Shown: piece by piece, positions 27,497 through 32,624 of the stretch
How the letters are laid out: each line of letters starts with the position of its first letter
Numbering within the stretch: the first letter of the stretch is position 1
Assembly: GCA_933822405.4 (NCBI GenBank)
Contig: CAKOGP040002513.1
Location: 1-32,624, forward strand
Length of the DNA: 32,624 bases
Source: Cylindrotheca closterium
Lineage: Eukaryota; Bacillariophyta; Bacillariophyceae; Bacillariales; Bacillariaceae
Direction: 5' to 3'
Made by a program: the position numbers and the translations under genes
The notes under the pieces: generated by a model
The model's database searches: none
Seen by the model: only the letters and a program-made list of their open reading frames with translations
What the model was told of the DNA's origin: nothing

Positions 27497-27970
27497 ATGA
27501 TTCCTTCTGTATCCATGAGAGCCGCCCGTTTGGCAGCCTTCCGAGCTTCTTCTCGCCGACCTGCTCAACAAGCACGTCGTTGGGCAGGTGATATGCCCGT
27601 TCCGCAATCTCAAAACGCTCCATTGTGGCGCGGACATACTGTGAAGGAAGAAGGATGGGAAACCAGCATGTACGTTTATGCTGCCCTTGCCGTTGTCTTG
27701 CAAGCTGCCATTATTGGATTTGCACCAGAGACTTCCATTGAAAGTTGGGCTCGCGCTGAAGCCAAGGCACGATTGGCTTTGAAGGAAAAGGATCCAGACA
27801 TGAAGTTCGAGTTTGGAACACATTACCAAGATTTGATCAAGCAAGATCAATTGGATAAGTGGACCAAGTTCTCAGATAGAGCCATTACTCCTGGAGAGGA
27901 TGATGATGATGACGACGAGGATGAAGACGATGATGATGATGAAGACGAGGATGAGGACGACGAAGAGTAA
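27497..27970 (+). CDS. NDUFB11: Mitochondrial complex I subunit, NDUFB11/ESSS type
   Basis: A 157-residue protein starting MIPSVSMRAARLAAF. The N-terminus is rich in Arg, Ala and Ser and lacks acidic residues (about 1-30), as in a mitochondrial presequence. The core matches the ESSS/NDUFB11 family layout. A WE(T/x)-containing lead precedes a single membrane helix (about 56-74, MYVYAALAVVLQAAIIGFAP), then ETSIESWARAEAKARLALKEKD. That last stretch corresponds to the conserved [EK]W[AS]RxEAxR of the family. This subunit is a single-pass accessory protein in the membrane arm of NADH:ubiquinone oxidoreductase. The last 24 or so residues are almost all Asp and Glu, which I do not know as a family feature. 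I prefer the ATG at 27497 because the open frame upstream lacks presequence character. Identification rests on the helix and following motif, so it is good but not certain. Confidence 0.72.
   Translation: MIPSVSMRAARLAAFRASSRRPAQQARRWAGDMPVPQSQNAPLWRGHTVKEEGWETSMYVYAALAVVLQAAIIGFAPETSIESWARAEAKARLALKEKDPDMKFEFGTHYQDLIKQDQLDKWTKFSDRAITPGEDDDDDDEDEDDDDDEDEDEDDEE
27895..27967 (+). repeat. GAT/GAC/GAG trinucleotide run encoding an acidic tail
   Basis: A nearly pure GAY/GAR codon run encodes the poly-Asp/Glu C-terminus of the complex I subunit. Mixed codons suggest it is older than a pure microsatellite. Confidence 0.85.
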
Positions 27971-29218
27971 ATGCTATGTAGGATGAGCATATAATGCGAG
28001 AACGTGAAATTGTTATCGGTATTTTCACCGGCATATCTAAACTATCTAAACTCTCAATATTGCTATGAATCAATAGTTTGAATTCTTAAAACTTGTACCA
28101 GGTACGGTACGTGAAATGACGAGGTGGTGATATTTACTTCATCAAACACTGGAAAAAGTGTATTGTGCCATTTCAGTCGTCTCTTACTCTTCTGATGCTG
28201 CGCCTTTCCTATTCCCTGGTATACTTCTTCCTGCTAAATAGCCTCCAGCTTGCAGCCCGGTATTAGAGTGTTACTGTAGCAACATCAACCCGACCCGATC
28301 CCTTATTGTTACTATTATTATTTGCAAAAAGGATTCCGACTTCTTCGATCCATCGAATCACATGAAGCACCCTCCCCCCAGTGGAAATGATTCCCCCTTT
28401 TGGTCTGAGCGGGAACGTGCGATGTCCGTTCCATCTCCGTCGTTCTGCAGTGTTTAGGTAGTGTTTTGGGTTGCGCAGTGTCGTGACTGCACCTCTATTG
28501 CGTTTCATTTTCATCCCTCTATCACAATTATGTCCATGCCACACTGAATGCCACCGAGATTTGGTGCAGGGTAATACCGTATTGTGCGTGTGCCGTGAGA
28601 AAAATGTGGGATTTCTGGTGCTTTATATGTCGTTCTTGGCGCTACTGTGATGATATTTCTATATTTTATGGGGCCATTGGCATCGCATGTGCACGCTGCC
28701 GAAATCACAAACATACAGTAGAAGAGTACTCCTCTGCATTACATTTCATCGTCTTTTTGGTACATGGCTAGTTTGCGATACCGTATGTATATATGTATTG
28801 ATTATGGCAATACACGCAAAATGAAACTTTTAGCCACAAGTACCAGTACCGGTGGTGGACACTACCGATAGCTGCAATTTCAAAATTGAAAAAAAAAAGA
28901 CGGGCCACTTTCAACTTTGCAGAGGTAACGCGCGTTCTGTAGCCGCCGGCGAATGTCCGTGGAATTATAGTGCTATTTTAATTATATTCAATATGTACGC
29001 AGCACGCATACCGGAGGTACCGTTCGGGAGAGTTGTTTTACAACTTCAAAAACCGAGCCAATATTACCGCGGTGATAATATAAATTGAAGAAATATAGTT
29101 ACAGTAAAATCTCCATTCTACAATATATCTCATCTCCCGGCAATCTCAAACAGACAAAGGCACAAATCAGGAGAACGAATCCCAAAGGTGAAGCATACAA
29201 GACTGTCGATAGTTCAGA
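27971..29218. other. 1.2-kb spacer upstream of the receptor gene
   Basis: No convincing gene. Minus-strand open frames at 28263-28544 and 28511-28714 overlap and lack recognisable features. TACCGG-type elements occur at 28095-28110 (TACCAGGTACGGTAC), 28841-28856 (TACCAGTACCGGTGG) and 29009-29022 (TACCGGAGGTACCG). The last two lie 200-380 bases before the receptor start. Confidence 0.35.
28841..28856. promoter_or_regulatory. TACCAGTACCGGTGG element
   Basis: A TACC-N2-TACCGGT cluster about 370 bases upstream of the receptor start, accompanied by TACCGGAGGTACCG at 29009-29022. A regulatory role is inferred from recurrence in spacers. Confidence 0.25.
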
Positions 29219-31499
29219 ATGGATCATCAAATACTTGATACTAGTACATCGGAAGAATATGAAGGAATCGATCAGTTTCGAGAAAAAATACTCGCAATCC
29301 TTCCAATTCCAAGCTCGATATTGAGCATAATAGGCAGCTCGGTAATCCTGTACATGGCCTTTTCCACTAGAAAAGAGCGCAAATGGACAACTTACACTCG
29401 ACTACTGGTAGGGTTGAGCATGTGCGACATTGTTTCCAGTATTTCGCTCGGACTTGCAGCATTTATGCGACGACCAGAAAGTGAGCGAGTTTGGGCCATG
29501 GGAAACGATGCAACCTGTGCTGCAGCAGGCACTCTGATACAATTCAGTTATAGCGGTCTGTTCTACAACGCATTTCTATCTTGGTACTTTGTCTTGACTG
29601 TCCGATTTGGTGTCAAGCACGACGTCATCGCCAGAAAATTTGAACCGATTATGCACTTTATATCAGTTGGGTATCCCTTGGTAACCGCTATCCTTGGAGC
29701 AATTTTGGGCGTTTATGCCGAAACATCAACGGGGATGGGCTGCTGGGTAAGCTAGTCGGTCGATTCGTTCCTGCATTGAATTGTCCGCCACAGTGGACAC
29801 TTGAGTGAATTCTCACCTATTTTGACACATCCTCCTCTAGGTCAACAACTATCCAGATGGATGTGGCGAAGGCCCAGGACAGGAGAAGTGCCAGTCGGCC
29901 TTCCTTGGTTTCTTCTATTTTGGTCTTCCCTACGTCTTTAGTGTTACATGTATTGACATTAACAATCTCATTATTTGGTTCTACGTCAGGAAACATCGCA
30001 TGCCTTATTTGCTCAATAAGACGAAGCAGAGAAGCACAGCCCGTGTCAATTCATCGTTATTCTCGAAAGACAACCACGATGAGAATTCGCTATCCGACGG
30101 AATCGAATCTCTGGATAGGGAGCTACCCTCCTCCATAGGGAGCAATAAATCCTCGGATGGAATTATTGTCAACGAAACCGACTCCTTCGCTGCATCCATC
30201 AACCACCACAAGAAGTACGCTCAAGCCGATGATATTGACCACTCGGAGCGAGACAGCAGCAGTAGAGCAAACAAGGACCAGATGCGACGATTGCAGCTGG
30301 TTAGTTCCCAAGCCTTTCTGTTTGTGCTATCCTATGCCCTTTGCAATAGCTGGATGGGACTGCAAATGATTGCGGAAGGTGTGACTCCTGAAAAGGACGA
30401 GCCCAAATTGATGAACGACATTTATGGCCTCATGGTTCTCAACGCCATTTTCGCACCGCTTCAGGGATTCTTGAACATGCTGGTGTTTATGAGACCCAAA
30501 TATGTAAAAGCAAGGCACCAATTTCCAAGGGAGACCAGAGCTTGGGCATTCCGACGAGCCGTCCTAGGAGACGGCGTTGGACCAGAACAAAGGGGGGCTC
30601 GCCGGATGGAAGAGCCCATCGATTCTATCCCGAACTCTGGATCGGCCACTCCTCAAGAAACACAATGCACCCTGGCCATGATGCGACCAGCAGAATCATC
30701 TACAAAGAACAGCATTGACCAGACCAATCACAGTGTTCCATTGCCAAAGGGTACCATGATGATGTCTTCCTTGACAGCCAGCCTTGGTGACTTTGATCAT
30801 GATGGTCAAGAGGAAGGAATGAAGCCAGAACGAACCAAAGGCGCCTTTGAAGCTTCTTGTTCCTCCATTCCAAGATTTCACTTTCGCTCAAGCCTGGTAG
30901 AGAACACAAAAAGAGGTCTGGAAGCCATTAGTGAATTGTCCGAGTCGGTTTTTGATTTGAGCAACGGGGGCGATCGCTGGAGCTCGAGCGCTGATGTATT
31001 ATCACCAATCACCACCAGTTTGGAAGCATCTCGTCGGTTTGATGCATTCCGAAACGACGATACTGTTCCATCTTCTGCAATGCGATTGGTGGCACCCAAA
31101 CGAATGGATAGTGGCTGCTGCGAAGTCTTTGATGAAGTGAGGCATGAAGAAGATGGCATTGAACCAAAACGTGAGGATATGAAAGAAGAAGAAGAAGTGG
31201 AGGAGGTGGAATATGCTGTGGACATGCCAGTGCGCATTCCACTTCGCCGCTTGAGCATGGGCAAGAAAAGCCATGGCTCGCATTCCTTTCATGATTCCTG
31301 CTATTATTCCTCTTCAATATCCTCGTCCTGTTCACTGATTGGGTTTTCCGATGACGATTCCGACTCATTTGCTGAAGATAATGATGGGGATGGTGATCAT
31401 TATGACTATACTTATCGGCATGAGGAAGAATTCAAAGCATCCGAAGACTTCTCGACTCCTCCAACAACTACCAAGGACGGTGAAGCTGCTATCGGGTAG
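29219..31499 (+). CDS. Seven-transmembrane receptor, cAMP-receptor-like (class E-like) GPCR, two exons
   Basis: Joined exons 29219-29746 and 29841-31499 encode 728 residues. The 94-nt intron has GTAAGC...CTCTAG borders in phase 0 after codon 176 (GMGCW|VNNYPDGC). Seven helices can be placed: about 28-48, 62-82, TM3 from a conserved Cys (ATCAAAGTLIQFSYSGLF), about 143-168, about 196-225 (LGFFYFGLPYVFSV), about 330-352 (AFLFVLSYALCNSWMG) and about 372-398 (LNAIFAPLQGFLNMLVFMRP). The P-L-Q-G-F-x-N-x-x-V-F ending of TM7 is typical of Dictyostelium cAR-like receptors and their stramenopile relatives. Cysteines in the second extracellular loop can pair with TM3. Loop 3 (about 100 residues) and a C-terminal tail of roughly 320 residues are Ser/Glu/Asp-rich and probably cytosolic phosphorylation regions. 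The ligand is unknown. Confidence 0.82.
29747..29840 (+). other. 94-nt spliceosomal intron in the receptor gene
   Basis: It starts GTAAGC and ends CTCCTCTAG. Reading through gives a stop two codons in (V-S-stop). Removal joins codon 176 to GTC AAC AAC in frame and restores the second extracellular loop and TM5, which is strong internal support. Confidence 0.85.
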
Positions 31500-31835
31500 T
31501 CGCGGGAATCAATTCAATACATCAGAAAAACGATAGAATGATAAAAAATACGGTAGAAAAGACGATTTTGTTTTGAATACCATAATACAAATCGATTTCC
31601 TGTAATGTTCAAAATAGAAAGTTGTAATATTTGATGTTTTGAAAAATGTTTTTTTTGGGGTTAGGAGTTAAAGGACTGTCTATATTGTACAGTAGGATTG
31701 TGGCTAGATGGAAGTGTTTTCATGATAGCATTCGTGAACGTGATGCATAGCTTGATGAGGGAACAACAAAACTGGAAATTCCAAAATTTGACCTCTCATC
31801 GATTGGATAATGGGGCTCATCATCATTCATCATCA
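31500..31835. other. Spacer between convergent genes
   Basis: AT-rich 3' UTR-like sequence with TTTTTTTTGGGG near 31649-31660 and CAT/ATC-rich simple sequence near 31816-31842. No gene is seen. Confidence 0.35.
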
Positions 31836-32129
31836 TCATCTTTTGACCACCGTTCGATTCAAGGAATTCCGGCGATTATCTTCAGATGATGAATCCCAGC
31901 TCTTGCATGGTGATGATCTGGCAGAGTCAATGATCAATTCCGTCTCTCGCCCAGCCAATAGACCTTGCATGAAGTTGTCCAATGCCGAGTTTCGCCTCGG
32001 TGGTAGTGATGGCTCTGCTTCTTCTTCAAGTATGGTTGTGATGGCGGAGCAATCGCTTCTGTAACTGAAACTCAAACTATCCATGCCAGAGGAGGATCGT
32101 ACTGATGCATTCTTCTTACGTTGTTGCAT
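31836..32129 (-). CDS. Possible small Ser-rich protein
   Basis: A 97-residue open frame starting MQQRKKNASVRSSSG, with AAAG before the ATG. It is hydrophilic, Ser/Arg-rich in the first third, with an acidic ILEEEAEP stretch and a short amphipathic SALDNFMQGLLAG segment. No domain is recognised. It converges on the receptor gene and shares a 280-base spacer with the plus-strand ORF at 32409. Layout and composition are compatible with a real small gene, but there is no homology evidence. Confidence 0.4.
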   Translation of the reverse strand: MQQRKKNASVRSSSGMDSLSFSYRSDCSAITTILEEEAEPSLPPRRNSALDNFMQGLLAGRETELIIDSARSSPCKSWDSSSEDNRRNSLNRTVVKR

Positions 32130-32408
32130 CTTTCTTGTTGTGGAAGCTTGTTCTCGTGTACCGGTATTGTGATGTGAGAAGTGTGGTGATCACTTTTATT
32201 TCAAACACACACAATAATAGCTCGTTTGGTTGAAAGTTGTGATACCAGTGGATTTTTTTATCTGGCAGACGGTGAGAATTTGCGAATGACATTCTACGCA
32301 AGCGAACAGTTTGCAAGATCGAACGCAGTACGTGGGATGCATCCTACGTCAAATGTACGCTGAAAAGGTACCAATCAAGGTTGCGAATCTTTTTCGGAAT
32401 CCTGTTAA
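32130..32408. promoter_or_regulatory. Presumed divergent promoter region
   Basis: A 280-base spacer between two outward-facing ORFs, containing GTACCGGTATT at 32158-32168. It is a promoter only if the flanking ORFs are real genes. Confidence 0.25.
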
Positions 32409-32624
32409 ATGTCAACAATGACCAATGACAAGAACGGATTCTCCACTTCCGTAGAGAACTACGGAGGTGAACATCACAAAGTTCACAAAAAGAACTTCGG
32501 TCAAGATTCGCTTCCAAAATGCCCATTGACAAAAGGAAGTCTGAAGTACGACTTCGTAGACAACGCACGTAAGGCGAACATTGCAGAATTCTCAAGCGAA
32601 TCTGTTTGCCGTCAGTTTCTGGGA
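32409..32624 (+). CDS. 5' part of an unidentified gene, runs off the right edge
   Basis: Open from an ATG at 32409, directly preceded by an in-frame TAA at 32406-32408, to the end of the window (72 codons, no stop). The product begins MSTMTNDKNGFSTSVENYGG and continues hydrophilic and Lys/Asn-rich, with KCPLTKGSLKYDF. A second Met at 32418 is another possible start. No family is recognised from this fragment. The lack of stops over 216 bases is only weak evidence of coding. Confidence 0.4.
   Translation, partial: MSTMTNDKNGFSTSVENYGGEHHKVHKKNFGQDSLPKCPLTKGSLKYDFVDNARKANIAEFSSESVCRQFLG

Noticed and set aside
28263..28714. Two overlapping minus-strand ORFs upstream of the receptor
   Set aside because: Different frames, no recognisable features, and no convincing intron joining them.
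30157..30369. Alternative frames within the receptor third loop
   Set aside because: Shadows of the spliced receptor frame, which is supported by in-frame TM5 to TM7.

Overview
The window looks like nuclear DNA of a diatom, probably a raphid pennate; this is an inference from gene content. Supporting signs are a thylakoid HCF164-type thioredoxin behind a secondary-plastid style presequence, BspA-like (DUF285) repeat proteins on Pro/Thr/Ser stalks, a GPCR of the cAMP-receptor-like type split by one 94-nt GT-AG intron, a nuclear-encoded complex I subunit with a mitochondrial presequence, and mostly intronless, loosely packed genes. There are no operons, CRISPR arrays or recognisable transposases.

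Region 1 (1-16.9 kb) is a cluster of three related minus-strand genes for single-pass surface proteins, interrupted by one large plus-strand gene. The surface genes share a plan: a Ser/Arg/Lys-rich cytosolic tail with repeated Lys-Pro-Gly motifs, one membrane segment, a conserved juxtamembrane domain beginning YDPPSE, and a Pro/Thr/Ser stalk. Their tips differ: a Cys-rich repeat module at 9178-12942 and a DUF285 array at 13992-16901. The copy at about 75-1960 is a pseudogene close to the 13992-16901 gene. The interrupting gene (2562-7475) encodes an NRPS-like enzyme with an acyl-AMP-forming ligase, a carrier domain and a membrane-embedded, three-part left-handed beta-helix terminal region.

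Region 2 (16.9-20.8 kb) holds an unrecognised acidic protein with a duplicated motif ending YMEDHCICQRM (18029-18976, minus), a doubtful small ORF (19240-19500, minus) and the plastid thioredoxin-like protein HCF164 (19643-20779, plus).

Region 3 (21.1-27.0 kb) is a head-to-tail pair of diverged paralogues of unknown function; the first carries an extra C-terminal coiled coil. Region 4 (27.5-32.6 kb) holds a complex I NDUFB11/ESSS-type subunit with a very acidic tail, a seven-transmembrane receptor with a long cytosolic tail (29219-31499), a possible small Ser-rich protein (31836-32129, minus) and the 5' part of an unidentified gene running off the right edge.

The genes do not form one obvious pathway. 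The strongest local theme is a tandem family of membrane-anchored surface proteins that keeps its membrane-proximal half and exchanges its outer module. Several intergenic spacers carry a short TACCGGTA-like palindrome, sometimes directly followed by a TATA-like stretch.
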